Shown here one piece after another: positions 44,782 through 53,627 of a stretch of 64,000 nucleotides of DNA. The translations under genes were made by a program, and so were the position numbers. Source of the DNA: Treponema parvum. GTDB lineage: Bacteria > Spirochaetota > Spirochaetia > Treponematales > Treponemataceae. The first letter of the stretch is position 1, and each line of letters starts with the position of its first letter. The stretch spans positions 1,302,001-1,366,000 of the forward strand of contig NZ_CP054142.1 in NCBI RefSeq assembly GCF_017893965.1. The letters run 5' to 3'. The notes under the pieces are model-generated. The model saw only the letters and a program-made list of their open reading frames with translations, made no database searches and was not told where the DNA came from.

Positions 44782-44891
44782 AGTTTAGCCTTCTTCGACT
44801 ATTCGAATCCGTATTAGGTTAAAATGAAAATTAAAGTTTTTTTTGTTTTTACGTTTTTTTTCGCTTTGAGCGCTTTGTCAGCCGCCGGCTT
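44782..44891 (+). repeat. 110-bp direct repeat, right copy, flanking cassette 1
   Basis: Second copy of 39443-39552. It carries an orphan rlmD 3' end (reading SLAFFDYSNPY and stop, one residue different) and the true start of the beta-propeller gene. Confidence 0.95.
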
Positions 44892-46467
44892 TGAAAGCGC
44901 CGCACCGGAAGAAATCGAGCCGCAGGAGATTGAGCTCTGCAAAAGAAAACCGTCCTGGACAAAGGTCTTCGGCGGAAAGACGGTTAAAAGGCCCGTGCTG
45001 TTTTCCGACGGAGCTGCGCTTTTACACGACGGAAACAAAATTTGCGCCGTATCCGAAGACGGAATCGAACTGTGGCAGAAGAAAATTTCAGGAATAAATT
45101 CAAAAACCCTATTCGGCGCCACAAGGGACGACTTTTTATATTTTTCGGATAAAAACAACGTGCTTCACATAATAAACCGATCCGGATACACGGTTTTAAA
45201 GATCGGTCTGCCTTTTATTCCCGTAAATACGGTAATCGAAGGCTTCGACGGATGCCTCTTCATATTCGGGGAACAGTATGTCGGCTGTTACGGATTAAAC
45301 GGAATATGCAAGTGGTACATACTTACGCCAAAACAGAGTTCGTGTCCGGCGCAAATGCTGCAGGACGGAAGCATTCTTATTTTTTTTGAAGGAGATAGGA
45401 ATACAAAAGCCTTTGCTACCAAAATCGGCCGGTTCGGTAAAGAAAAAGAAAAATTCGTTTTTGATGCGAAACCTTTAAAAAGTTGCAATTCCGAAGACGG
45501 CGTTTACGTTCTTTTTTCGGACAGGACGGTTACGCGCTTTTCTTGCCCTCATGAAGATAATGAAAGCATTGAAACAGAGTCTCGTATTCTTCCACCATTG
45601 ATCAACATCGATATTTTGAGGTCTTCTTTGTTTTTTGCATATGACGGCCAAACAAAAGACTCTCTCGTGCTTTCCGATTCCAACGTATTGTTTTCTTTTT
45701 TATTTTCATCGAATTCGGTAATGAAAAAAGTAAATTTGGATATAAAGGACATAAAAGACGAGAGGTTTGTTTCGGACGGAAGTTTTTTGCTGTACTGCAC
45801 CGATTCATGGGAAACTGTCTTTTACAGATTTTCCCAAATGTCTAAAAAGAAACCGATAAAAATCGAAAAAAAATACAAAATCCCGAGCACAAAATATGAA
45901 GAATACGAACGCCTTGCTGCGGCTGAAACCGAAAAAAAACTTTCCGAAGGATATTACGGTGCAAATGAAGAAACATACATATCCGAATTGCAAGGTTTTA
46001 TAGAAAATTATCTGGCTTTTTTAAGACAAAAAGTCACGAATGTTCGCGCCGAACCGCCGGAATACACAAAAGATATTCAGTATTTGGCGGCAGTATTTTC
46101 AAATCTCGGTTTATACGGAACGGATACGTTTACGTCGCTCACTGCCGAACTCATATCCATGGAACGTTCCGGCCCTCTTCTTATAATTCTTATAAACGCG
46201 GCAGGCAATATAGGCTTTGACAATAACAGACAGCTTTTTTTTGCCATAAGAAAAAAAATTACGGAATCTTCAGGTCAGTTTGAAAATAACGAGGCAATAA
46301 TCGTTGCGTGTTGTCAATCCTTATACAAACTCAGCCTTTTTATGGGAAAAAAGTACGCGGACGAATCGTGCAATCTTATTTCGGGATTATTGCATCCTCA
46401 CTACGGAAAAAACATAAATAAAGCGGCAAAGGAAGCTCTTATAAAGATTTCAGACTTAAAGCCTTAA
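44824..46467 (+). CDS. exported beta-propeller-like protein
   Basis: 547 residues. A signal peptide (KVFFVFTFFFALSALSAAG) is followed by PQQ/WD-like blades (AALLHDGNKICAVSEDGIELWQKK, DDFLYFSDKNNVLHIINRSG) up to about residue 330, then a helical, HEAT-like C-terminus (KYADESCNLISGLLHPHYG). Probably periplasmic. In the ancestral genome it followed rlmD directly; cassette 1 now separates them. Function unknown. Confidence 0.8.
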   Translation: MKIKVFFVFTFFFALSALSAAGFESAAPEEIEPQEIELCKRKPSWTKVFGGKTVKRPVLFSDGAALLHDGNKICAVSEDGIELWQKKISGINSKTLFGATRDDFLYFSDKNNVLHIINRSGYTVLKIGLPFIPVNTVIEGFDGCLFIFGEQYVGCYGLNGICKWYILTPKQSSCPAQMLQDGSILIFFEGDRNTKAFATKIGRFGKEKEKFVFDAKPLKSCNSEDGVYVLFSDRTVTRFSCPHEDNESIETESRILPPLINIDILRSSLFFAYDGQTKDSLVLSDSNVLFSFLFSSNSVMKKVNLDIKDIKDERFVSDGSFLLYCTDSWETVFYRFSQMSKKKPIKIEKKYKIPSTKYEEYERLAAAETEKKLSEGYYGANEETYISELQGFIENYLAFLRQKVTNVRAEPPEYTKDIQYLAAVFSNLGLYGTDTFTSLTAELISMERSGPLLIILINAAGNIGFDNNRQLFFAIRKKITESSGQFENNEAIIVACCQSLYKLSLFMGKKYADESCNLISGLLHPHYGKNINKAAKEALIKISDLKP

Positions 46468-46665
46468 ATAAAGTGTGCGGGGAAAATTCTCCAATTTACT
46501 AGGCTGTCCACGTGCAGTAAACGCACACACACACATCGCCGTCAGAGCGCTTCCTATTTTGACGAGAAACGATTATTATCGAAGTGAATAAAAAATCCAT
46601 GAGAATGACGGCAAAAAAATGTTACTCGTGGAAAAATCAACACTTGAAAACGGGAGTATAACGAA

Positions 46666-47529
46666 ATGGTAAAAAAATATAATAAAATATTTCCTCAGTG
46701 CGAATTGGGAGAAAATTCCAGATGGAATGAATTCGATCAGATGTTCTATTACACGGATATTGTAAACGGCGCCGTTTATAGAACGGATTTGAAAAGCGAA
46801 ATGGCGGAATGCGTGCTAAAAACAAATTATCAAATAGGAGCGTTCCTTTTCGATTCCAAAAGCAACATCGTACTTCTGACGGAAAAGGGTCTTATCTATG
46901 CATATAAAAACGGAAAAAACTATGCTCTGTCGGATAAAACATACATCAGTTTTTCTTTTGAACCGGGGGAAAGATTCAATGACGCAATCGTCGATTCCAA
47001 AGGAAGAATTCTTGCCGGAATAAAAAAAGAATCGAACAGCAACGGCCGCCTTATTTCCATCGATAAAGACGGAAATATAAAAACGCTTCTTACCGGTCTC
47101 GGAATAAGCAACGGAATGGGATTCGATGATAATTGTAAAATTTTTTATCACACCGATTCTACAACGGCAACAATCACACGGTGGAATTATAATCCTGATA
47201 CCGGTGATATTTCAAACCCTAAGGTAGTGATTTCGGATTATCCTGAAGGACAAGTTCCGGACGGTATGTGCTTGGACAATAACGGCGACATAATAAGCGC
47301 CTGCTGGGGCGGGTCCTCCGTTTTACGAATTTCAAAAACCGGTGAAATACTGGAAAAAATAGAATTGCCGGCTACGAACATCTCATCGGTTTCTATCGGC
47401 GGTAAAAACATGGACACATTGTTTATAACATCGGCATTCAGCAACCTAAAAAAAATCGAAGAAGCAGACGGTTTGTGTTATTACTTAACCGACACATCAA
47501 TTAAAGGTAAAAGGGATTATTTAGCCTAA
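46666..47529 (+). CDS. SMP-30/gluconolactonase family protein
   Basis: 287-residue six-bladed propeller hydrolase. Metal and catalytic positions are visible: Glu in LGENSRW, Asn in RFNDAIVDSKG and ISNGMGFD, Asp in PDGMCLDNNGD. Such enzymes hydrolyse sugar lactones. The last 49 codons lie within the 149-bp repeat; the displaced copy at 57591-57739 ends INGKKDYLI instead of IKGKRDYLA, so the present gene is probably a hybrid. Confidence 0.88.
   Translation: MVKKYNKIFPQCELGENSRWNEFDQMFYYTDIVNGAVYRTDLKSEMAECVLKTNYQIGAFLFDSKSNIVLLTEKGLIYAYKNGKNYALSDKTYISFSFEPGERFNDAIVDSKGRILAGIKKESNSNGRLISIDKDGNIKTLLTGLGISNGMGFDDNCKIFYHTDSTTATITRWNYNPDTGDISNPKVVISDYPEGQVPDGMCLDNNGDIISACWGGSSVLRISKTGEILEKIELPATNISSVSIGGKNMDTLFITSAFSNLKKIEEADGLCYYLTDTSIKGKRDYLA
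47375..47523 (+). repeat. 149-bp direct repeat, left copy, flanking cassette 2
   Basis: Matches 57591-57739 without gaps and with four mismatches, three of them in the last 20 bp. It covers the 3' end of the SMP-30 gene up to its final codons. Confidence 0.95.
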
Positions 47530-47654
47530 ACTTCGAGTTTTATAATTTTAGGGCGGCTTCTGCCAAATCACCGATCAAGCGTTCATCAGGAATTCCGACT
47601 TTTAATCCGAAAACTATTCGTTTTATTTACTGTTCCGGTTTCCAATGTCAGGTT

Positions 47655-48617
47655 TTATTCGCCTGAAACGCACCTCAAAATACTTAAGACTTTTTTTTCA
47701 ACAGCCTCTGCCGAAAGGCCGAATTTAGATTTCACTGCCTGTGATTTTCCGGATTCGGTAAAAACATCGTTGACGCCGACATATTCAACAGGACAACGGA
47801 TTGACGAAGTGCAGAGTGTTTCCGCAACAATACCGCCAAGCCCTCCGTAAATTGAATGATTTTCTACCGTAACGATGGCCTTAACTTTTTTTGCGATATC
47901 TAAGATGCCTATATTGTCAAACGGTTTTAATGACGGAACAGCCAAAAGTTTTCCTTTTAGCTTCTTGTCTTCCAAGCGCATAAATCCGTCACAGGCTTGT
48001 AAGGCGGCACTGCCTTCATATATGATTGCAAAATCATCACCTTTGTCACATATCATTTCCAGTTTATCGAATGAGAATTGCGTGTTTGAGGAGTGAAGCA
48101 CCGGTGTTTCATCACGCGGCACTCTGATGTAAACAGGTCCTTGTATCTGCAAGGCATGAAGCATGGCGGCGCGTACTTGAAAATGATCGGCAGGCGACAG
48201 CACTGTTAAGCACGGTATTGTCCGCGTGAGCGCTATTTCTTCATTTGCATGATGTGTTCCGCCGTCAGGCCCGTTATCCATGCCCGGGTGCGTTGCCACG
48301 ATCTTTACATTTAAGTTTGAAAAACAGTTTTGACGCAACTGTGTCCAACAGGTTCCGCTGGAAAAGAGTGCAAAGTTAGCATAAAAAGGAATCAGTCCTT
48401 CGGCTGCAAGGCCGGCAGAAACACTCATGGCGTTCTGTTCGCCGATTCCCATTTCAAAAAATCTGTCGGGATAAGCCTTAGCAAAAGCATCCGTTTTTGT
48501 TGCGGCAGCCAAATCGCAGTCCAGTACAACTATGCGAGGATCTTTTTTACCGATTTCAACCCATATATCACCGAGAAAAGATCTGGGTGAAACCGTTTCA
48601 GTATACAGCGAGTTCAT
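47655..48617 (-). CDS. transketolase, C-terminal subunit
   Basis: 320 residues with the pyrimidine-binding domain (GIGEQNAMSVSAGLAAEGLIP) and a C-terminal transketolase domain. It pairs with the N-terminal subunit just upstream, sharing a four-base overlap. Split transketolases transfer two-carbon units between sugar phosphates. Here they probably handle the product of the neighbouring PTS, a pentose or sugar-acid phosphate. Confidence 0.9.
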   Translation of the reverse strand: MNSLYTETVSPRSFLGDIWVEIGKKDPRIVVLDCDLAAATKTDAFAKAYPDRFFEMGIGEQNAMSVSAGLAAEGLIPFYANFALFSSGTCWTQLRQNCFSNLNVKIVATHPGMDNGPDGGTHHANEEIALTRTIPCLTVLSPADHFQVRAAMLHALQIQGPVYIRVPRDETPVLHSSNTQFSFDKLEMICDKGDDFAIIYEGSAALQACDGFMRLEDKKLKGKLLAVPSLKPFDNIGILDIAKKVKAIVTVENHSIYGGLGGIVAETLCTSSIRCPVEYVGVNDVFTESGKSQAVKSKFGLSAEAVEKKVLSILRCVSGE

Positions 48618-49420
48618 ACTACTTCTCCCAATGCCGCCATTGCGCTTTTGTATTCATCATCGGACAGACCTTTGCTATGCCATGCGGGATTGTTTTCCAT
48701 ATAGGGAACTCCCTTGCCTTTGACCGTTTTTGCAATTATACATAAAGGTTTTTTAGGATGTTTTTTCGTTTGCGTAGGATCCAGCGCTTCGATAATAGCG
48801 TCAAAATCATGCCCGTCAATACTAATGCAATTCCAGCCGAAACTCTGCATTTTATCTGCCAAGGGTTCAGGTACTGTAACCTTTCCATGGGACGAAAATC
48901 CGTTGCGATCTATGATGCACACAAGATTTTCAAGCTCAAAAGACGGCGCAAACATAGCAGCTTCCCAAAATTGACCGACTTCAATTTCTCCGTCGCCTAC
49001 TGCAACAAAAACACGATGAGGATCTTTGTTGCGTTTTTTTGCCAACGCCATGCCCATCCCAATGGATAAGCCCTGTCCAAGTAATCCTGTTGTAGCATCG
49101 ATTGCGTTCGGCAATTTAACTGTCCAAGGATGTCCTTCTAGAGGAGAATCAACGGCTCTATATTGCGATAAAAGACCTTCGTCGAGCAAACCTTTTTCAC
49201 AAAGTATCGCATATAAGGCCGGCACGGCATGCCCTTTCGACAAGATAAATTTATCTTTGCCGCTTTTATCTTTTGTCATATATTTTTGAAAAATGACGGT
49301 AATAATATCCATTATAGATAAAGAACCGCCGGGGTGTCCCGCGTTTGCTTTGTATATCATTGATATAATGCGCCTTCGGCATCTGGCGGCAACGGCTTGC
49401 AAATCTTTTTTCTCATCCAT
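48614..49420 (-). CDS. transketolase, N-terminal subunit
   Basis: 268 residues with the thiamine-diphosphate motif VGDGEIEVGQFWEA ... VCIIDRNG and HPGGSLS near the N-terminus. GAGG site before the start. It follows the PTS IIC gene after two hairpins (49439-49525). Confidence 0.9.
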   Translation of the reverse strand: MDEKKDLQAVAARCRRRIISMIYKANAGHPGGSLSIMDIITVIFQKYMTKDKSGKDKFILSKGHAVPALYAILCEKGLLDEGLLSQYRAVDSPLEGHPWTVKLPNAIDATTGLLGQGLSIGMGMALAKKRNKDPHRVFVAVGDGEIEVGQFWEAAMFAPSFELENLVCIIDRNGFSSHGKVTVPEPLADKMQSFGWNCISIDGHDFDAIIEALDPTQTKKHPKKPLCIIAKTVKGKGVPYMENNPAWHSKGLSDDEYKSAMAALGEVV

Positions 49421-49438
49421 GAATCGACCTCTAAATAA

Positions 49439-49469
49439 GTGAGGATGCTTTGCTTTTAAGCATCCTCAC
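49439..49469 (-). other. 12-bp perfect hairpin between IIC and transketolase genes
   Basis: GTGAGGATGCTT (49439-49450) pairs with AAGCATCCTCAC (49458-49469). A second imperfect hairpin (49481-49525, with TTCCCTT/AAGGGAA) lies next to it. There is no long U-run on the minus strand, so these may be partial terminators or processing sites. Confidence 0.55.
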
Positions 49470-49528
49470 ATTTTTCATAAACTGATACAGTTTCCCTTCG
49501 CGTAAAGGGAATATCTCATCAGTATTTC

Positions 49529-50812
49529 CTAGATCTTTCCGAAAAGTTTACCGAGATAGTAAATAACCAATCCGATTACGACAAAGTCCGTTTCAGGGAA
49601 CGCTGATCCGGCAAGACCCATCTTTGCAAAAACAGGATACATAAGAGCAGGGCCTACGGCAATGAGAATACCGGTTACAAAACCGCCGGCAATAGCTCCC
49701 TTCCAACCTCCGGTTGCATTACCGAAAACTCCTGCAGTTGCACCGATAAAGAAATAAGGTATTGCAACGGGAATGATAACCGCCGTCCCCAACAGAGAAA
49801 AGATACCCATGCAGATTAATCCGGCAACATAAGCGGAAATAAAACCGATAACTGTTGCGGTCGGAGCATAAGGAAAAACCACAGGGCAATCCAACGCCGG
49901 TTTTGCATTGGGAATGAACTTTTCAGAAATACCTACAAATGCCGGCACGAGTTCCGATAACATTAGGCGCACACCGGTAATAATTACATATACGGCGCCG
50001 GTAAACATAAGACCTTGCATTAGAGGGAACAACAACCAATGAGTATCACCTGCGATTTTTTGCACAGCTTCTCTACCGGCTGAAAAGGCGGATATATAGT
50101 AAAAAATAATGATAGAAAGAGCGATAGATACGATATAATCTTTAAAAATAGAAAGCCAACCGGGTAATTTTAATTTTTCCGTGCTATCTTCAGGGTTACC
50201 CACTTTTGATCCTATCCAGCCGGAAAGCGCGTATGTTAAGGTGCAATAATGTCCAATAGCAAGTTCATCGCTTCCTGTAACTTTTTTCATAAAAGGATGG
50301 GCAATTGCGGGATATATAGCTGCGGCAAACCCAAGTATGACGGAGCCTATTATTACAGTGAGTATATCGCTTAAACCTACCGCTTTTAACGATACGGATA
50401 GAAGTGCAGCTAAGAACAAATTATGTTGGCCGGTAAGAAATATAAATTTAAATTTTGTTACGCGCGCAATCAGCAAGTTGGCGCAAAATCCCAGCACCAT
50501 AATAAGAGTTATGATAGTGCCTAAATTTTTTTGAGCCATACCGGTAATAGCTTCGGCAAGCGGCAGGACGCCTTGAAGATTAAACCCTGTTGCAAAAAGC
50601 TGCTGGAAATTAGCCAGAGCTCCAACTGCGGCGCCGCCACCGATACCGAAAATAAGAAATCCGACAATTGTTTTGACCGTTCCGGTAATAACTGCGCTCG
50701 GTGACTTTTTTTGCAACAACAAACCGATCAAGGCCATAAGGCCGACAAGTAATGATGCTTGCCCAAGCAACTGGAACACGACAAAGCGTGCAAGATTCCA
50801 AATAGTTCCCAT
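49529..50812 (-). CDS. ulaA: PTS EIIC component, ascorbate (UlaA/SgaT) family
   Basis: 427-residue membrane protein with about 10-11 hydrophobic segments and family text such as GTVKTIVGFLIFGIGGGA, LTGQHNLFLAALL and PALDCPVVFPYAPTATVIGF. It is the translocation unit of an L-ascorbate- or related sugar-acid-type PTS. AGGAGG precedes the start. The symbol refers to the family; substrate not shown. Confidence 0.88.
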   Translation of the reverse strand: MGTIWNLARFVVFQLLGQASLLVGLMALIGLLLQKKSPSAVITGTVKTIVGFLIFGIGGGAAVGALANFQQLFATGFNLQGVLPLAEAITGMAQKNLGTIITLIMVLGFCANLLIARVTKFKFIFLTGQHNLFLAALLSVSLKAVGLSDILTVIIGSVILGFAAAIYPAIAHPFMKKVTGSDELAIGHYCTLTYALSGWIGSKVGNPEDSTEKLKLPGWLSIFKDYIVSIALSIIIFYYISAFSAGREAVQKIAGDTHWLLFPLMQGLMFTGAVYVIITGVRLMLSELVPAFVGISEKFIPNAKPALDCPVVFPYAPTATVIGFISAYVAGLICMGIFSLLGTAVIIPVAIPYFFIGATAGVFGNATGGWKGAIAGGFVTGILIAVGPALMYPVFAKMGLAGSAFPETDFVVIGLVIYYLGKLFGKI

Positions 50813-50859
50813 AATACTTTCCTCCTGTATTTAATTTTCTTTTACTCTAAAAGTTGTTT

Positions 50860-51141
50860 TTAAGACTGTTCGGCAAAAAATTTGTCAAGCTCGTTTTTTA
50901 TTGCCTTTTTATCCAAAATATTTTCGATGCCGATACAGTATTTAAACTTCCCCTTAATTTCCGGTACCAGATCATTCATTGTAATAACAACATCTACATC
51001 ATGGTATTGCTCAATACCGCTTAAAGCATCATGAACTAATTCCAGTTGATAGCCGTTTTCACGAATAACCTGATCCACCTTAATTCTCAGCATCATACTG
51101 CTTCCCATGCCGGTTCGGCACACAATTAAGCCCCTTTTCAT
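50860..51141 (-). CDS. ulaB: PTS EIIB component, ascorbate family
   Basis: 93 residues with the phospho-cysteine loop CRTGMGSSMML, Cys8. It passes phosphate from IIA to the incoming sugar bound by IIC. Its start overlaps the ptsI stop (TAATG). Confidence 0.88.
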   Translation of the reverse strand: MKRGLIVCRTGMGSSMMLRIKVDQVIRENGYQLELVHDALSGIEQYHDVDVVITMNDLVPEIKGKFKYCIGIENILDKKAIKNELDKFFAEQS

Positions 51142-52838
51142 TACACCTCCTTTTTTTGTTTTTTATCGGCACCCGTAATTTTTGCCGAAAGAATCTCTTT
51201 TTTTATCTTTTGAATATTTGCCGGTGTCATACTGAAGCAGCGTAATCCCAAATTCAAAAGTTCCTGTGTAAAGAGCGGATTACCCGCCATTTCACCGCAT
51301 ACACACACATGTTTTTTATATTTTTTCCCCGCATCTATTGTCATCCTAATCAACTGTAAGACTGCAGGATGATTTTCACGATACAAATGAGCAATCTTTG
51401 TATTATTACGGTCGGACGCCAGTGTGTACTGGGTTAAATCATTGGTACCTATACTGAAAAAATCGACGATTTGAGCAAGCTTATCCGCAATTAATGCTGC
51501 GGCAGGCGTTTCAATCATAACCCCGACTTTTACATTGCGACCATAGGGAATTTTTTCTTTGTGCAAATCTTTTTTTATACGCTCAATTGAAGAAAGCAGG
51601 CTTTTTACTTCTTCTTCCGTTGTAATCATCGGAAACATAATGTGCAGTGTGCCGTACACGCTTGCACGCAAGAGGGCGCGCAGCTGCGTATGCAAAAGCT
51701 CCGTATTGTCCAGCATGTACCGAACGCCGCGCCATCCCAAAAAAGGGTTTTCTTCTTTGGGTAAATGCACGCACGGATACACTTTGTCGCCGCCGATATC
51801 GAAAGTTCTGATCGTTACGCTTTTTCCGTTCATCCCTTGCAGTACGGCGCGATAGGTTTTAAATTGATTTTTCTCTGAAGGAAAATCCGTTCCGGCTTCG
51901 CTTAATAAAAATTCGGTGCGGAACAAACCTACCCCGTCCGCCCTTTGTGCGACAGCTTGAGAGACTTCTTGAACCGAGCCGATATTTGCCATAAGTTCTA
52001 TGCGTACGCCGTCTTCGGTTAAGGCGCGCTTTTCAACCAAAGCGTTAAAATATTCTTTTTCTTTTTGCAGCTCGGCGGTTCTTTCAGCATAAAAAGAAGC
52101 TGTTGCGGCATCAGGATTAAGCACGCACAGTTTTTTTTCCGTGTCGATGACGGCTTTATCGTTTTCCTTAATTTCAGTATACGGAATACCGGAAATCATC
52201 GGTATGGCGTAGGAGCGTGCGATAATAGCGGTATGAGAGGTTTTACCCCCTTCTTCGCTGATAATACCGAGCAGCAAATTTTTGTCGACTTCGGACATAT
52301 CTATTGGACTGAGCACCTTTGCCGCAAGTATGCACGGTTTTTCTATGTGCGGCCTTTTTTGAACATTTCCCGAAGCGTACGACAAAAGCATGGCGAACAG
52401 CTGTTCAAAATCCTGCGCCCGCTGTTTTAAATAATCGTCTTCGAGTACGCTCATATCGTAGGTATATTCTTGTGCAGTAAGCGTTAAAGCTTCGGTTAAA
52501 AAAACTTTTTGTTCCCGTATGCATTGCAATACGTCTTTTTCGAGTTCCGGATCGTTTAATATGGCAATATAACTGCGGATAATTTCAGCTTTTTCCGCGC
52601 TGCCTGCAGCGGCGGAATCGTTTTCGGCACAAGTCAAAAGAGAAGTCAACTTAGCAGCAACAGCGTTTTTTACTTTGCGGAAGCGGTCGCATTCGGCATC
52701 TTCGTTTAAGAGCGTTTGGCGCACCTCCGCTGCTTTCGATTCCGTGTAATCTAAAGTAATCGAATCGTCCGTCCACTTAACTATGCAGCCGACACACACA
52801 CCGTCGGACAGCACGTTTCCCGTTATCCGCTTTTCCAT
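51141..52838 (-). CDS. ptsI: PTS enzyme I (phosphoenolpyruvate-protein phosphotransferase)
   Basis: 565 residues: N-terminal HPr-binding and phospho-His domain with GGKTSHTAIIARS, and a PEP-binding barrel with ANIGSVQEV, GADGVGLFRTEFL-like RADGVGLFRTEFLL, FSIGTNDLTQYTL and VCGEMAGNP. The complete motifs suggest an active enzyme. Having EI inside the sugar operon is unusual; it lets the cassette work in a host that lacks a suitable EI. Confidence 0.93.
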   Translation of the reverse strand: MEKRITGNVLSDGVCVGCIVKWTDDSITLDYTESKAAEVRQTLLNEDAECDRFRKVKNAVAAKLTSLLTCAENDSAAAGSAEKAEIIRSYIAILNDPELEKDVLQCIREQKVFLTEALTLTAQEYTYDMSVLEDDYLKQRAQDFEQLFAMLLSYASGNVQKRPHIEKPCILAAKVLSPIDMSEVDKNLLLGIISEEGGKTSHTAIIARSYAIPMISGIPYTEIKENDKAVIDTEKKLCVLNPDAATASFYAERTAELQKEKEYFNALVEKRALTEDGVRIELMANIGSVQEVSQAVAQRADGVGLFRTEFLLSEAGTDFPSEKNQFKTYRAVLQGMNGKSVTIRTFDIGGDKVYPCVHLPKEENPFLGWRGVRYMLDNTELLHTQLRALLRASVYGTLHIMFPMITTEEEVKSLLSSIERIKKDLHKEKIPYGRNVKVGVMIETPAAALIADKLAQIVDFFSIGTNDLTQYTLASDRNNTKIAHLYRENHPAVLQLIRMTIDAGKKYKKHVCVCGEMAGNPLFTQELLNLGLRCFSMTPANIQKIKKEILSAKITGADKKQKKEV

Positions 52839-52844
52839 ACCGCT

Positions 52845-53105
52845 CTACTCTTCTAATCGATCAATAAATTCCGCAAGCGCTTGTACGGCCTTTTCTTCAT
52901 CGGCGCCGTCGGCTTCCAAAACAACCGTATCGTTTTGAGAAATTCCTATACGCAGCAATTTGATTATACTTTTTGCATTTGCCGTTTTTTCGTTTTTCCG
53001 AATACTGATGTCCGATTGAAAAGTATTTGCAAGCGTTACAAAATCGTTTGCCGGACGCGTATGCAAACCCGTCGGATTTTGTATGGTTATTTCTCGTGAA
53101 ATCAT
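52845..53105 (-). CDS. ptsH: PTS phosphocarrier HPr
   Basis: 86 residues with active His15 (GLHTRPAN) and Ser46 (NAKSIIKL), so it could be a target of HPr kinase. Its ATG overlaps the IIA stop (ATGA). Lies between IIA and EI. Confidence 0.92.
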   Translation of the reverse strand: MISREITIQNPTGLHTRPANDFVTLANTFQSDISIRKNEKTANAKSIIKLLRIGISQNDTVVLEADGADEEKAVQALAEFIDRLEE

Positions 53106-53566
53106 GCGTTCTCCCCCTTACTTATGCGGAAAATTTGGCGTAAATCGTTTTCGGTTTTCGCATTCCGCAAACCGGACAAAGCTTTGTCGCTGTCGAAGAG
53201 CGTCATTACTTCGATAATTGCCTGTTCATTCAGAGCTTTTTTATCGGGAGCCGCAATGCATAAGATGACGTCAACAGGATCGTTTACCTTATGACCGAAA
53301 AAAACGGGTTTTTTCAAGCACACCAAGCTGTATCCCAGTTTGAGCGCCCCCTGTTCGGGACGCGCATGCGGCATAGCTATTCCGGGTGCAATAACAAAAT
53401 AAGGTCCGTATTCTTTAACAGCGTCAAGAATCGCTTCGTAATATGAAGGCAAAGCACATCCGACATTTATCAGTAAATCCGCGGATTTTTTTACCGCCTC
53501 TTGCCATGTCACCGCATCGGCTTGCAGCAAAAAGGTTTTATGTTCCAAAATAAAATCGGAAAGCAT
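53102..53566 (-). CDS. ulaC: PTS EIIA component, fructose/mannitol-ascorbate type
   Basis: 154 residues; His67 in APGIAMPHARPE is the phosphorylation site. It is the first structural gene after the regulator. Belongs to the IIA family shared by mannitol and ascorbate systems. Confidence 0.88.
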   Translation of the reverse strand: MLSDFILEHKTFLLQADAVTWQEAVKKSADLLINVGCALPSYYEAILDAVKEYGPYFVIAPGIAMPHARPEQGALKLGYSLVCLKKPVFFGHKVNDPVDVILCIAAPDKKALNEQAIIEVMTLFDSDKALSGLRNAKTENDLRQIFRISKGENA

Positions 53567-53592
53567 ATCATTCTCCTCTTTATACTAAGGGC

Positions 53593-53627
53593 ATTCTAAA
53601 AACTCGCCTTTAGCGATTTTTTAGAAT
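53593..53627 (-). promoter_or_regulatory. long hairpin between regulator and PTS genes
   Basis: On the minus strand ATTCTAAAAA-a-TCGC, loop TAAAG, GCGA-g-TTTTTAGAAT forms a 14-bp stem with one mismatch across the end of the regulator gene. It may be an attenuator acted on by the PRD regulator, or a weak terminator. Unproven. Confidence 0.4.

Noticed and set aside
39443-44891. Reading cassette 1 as an insertion sequence or integron cassette
   Set aside because: No transposase, no inverted termini, no attC-like site at its ends, and the 110-bp duplication is too long for a transposon target-site duplication.
46520-46540. Short AC-repeat in the spacer before the SMP-30 gene
   Set aside because: Only about six units and no link to a promoter; treated as chance.
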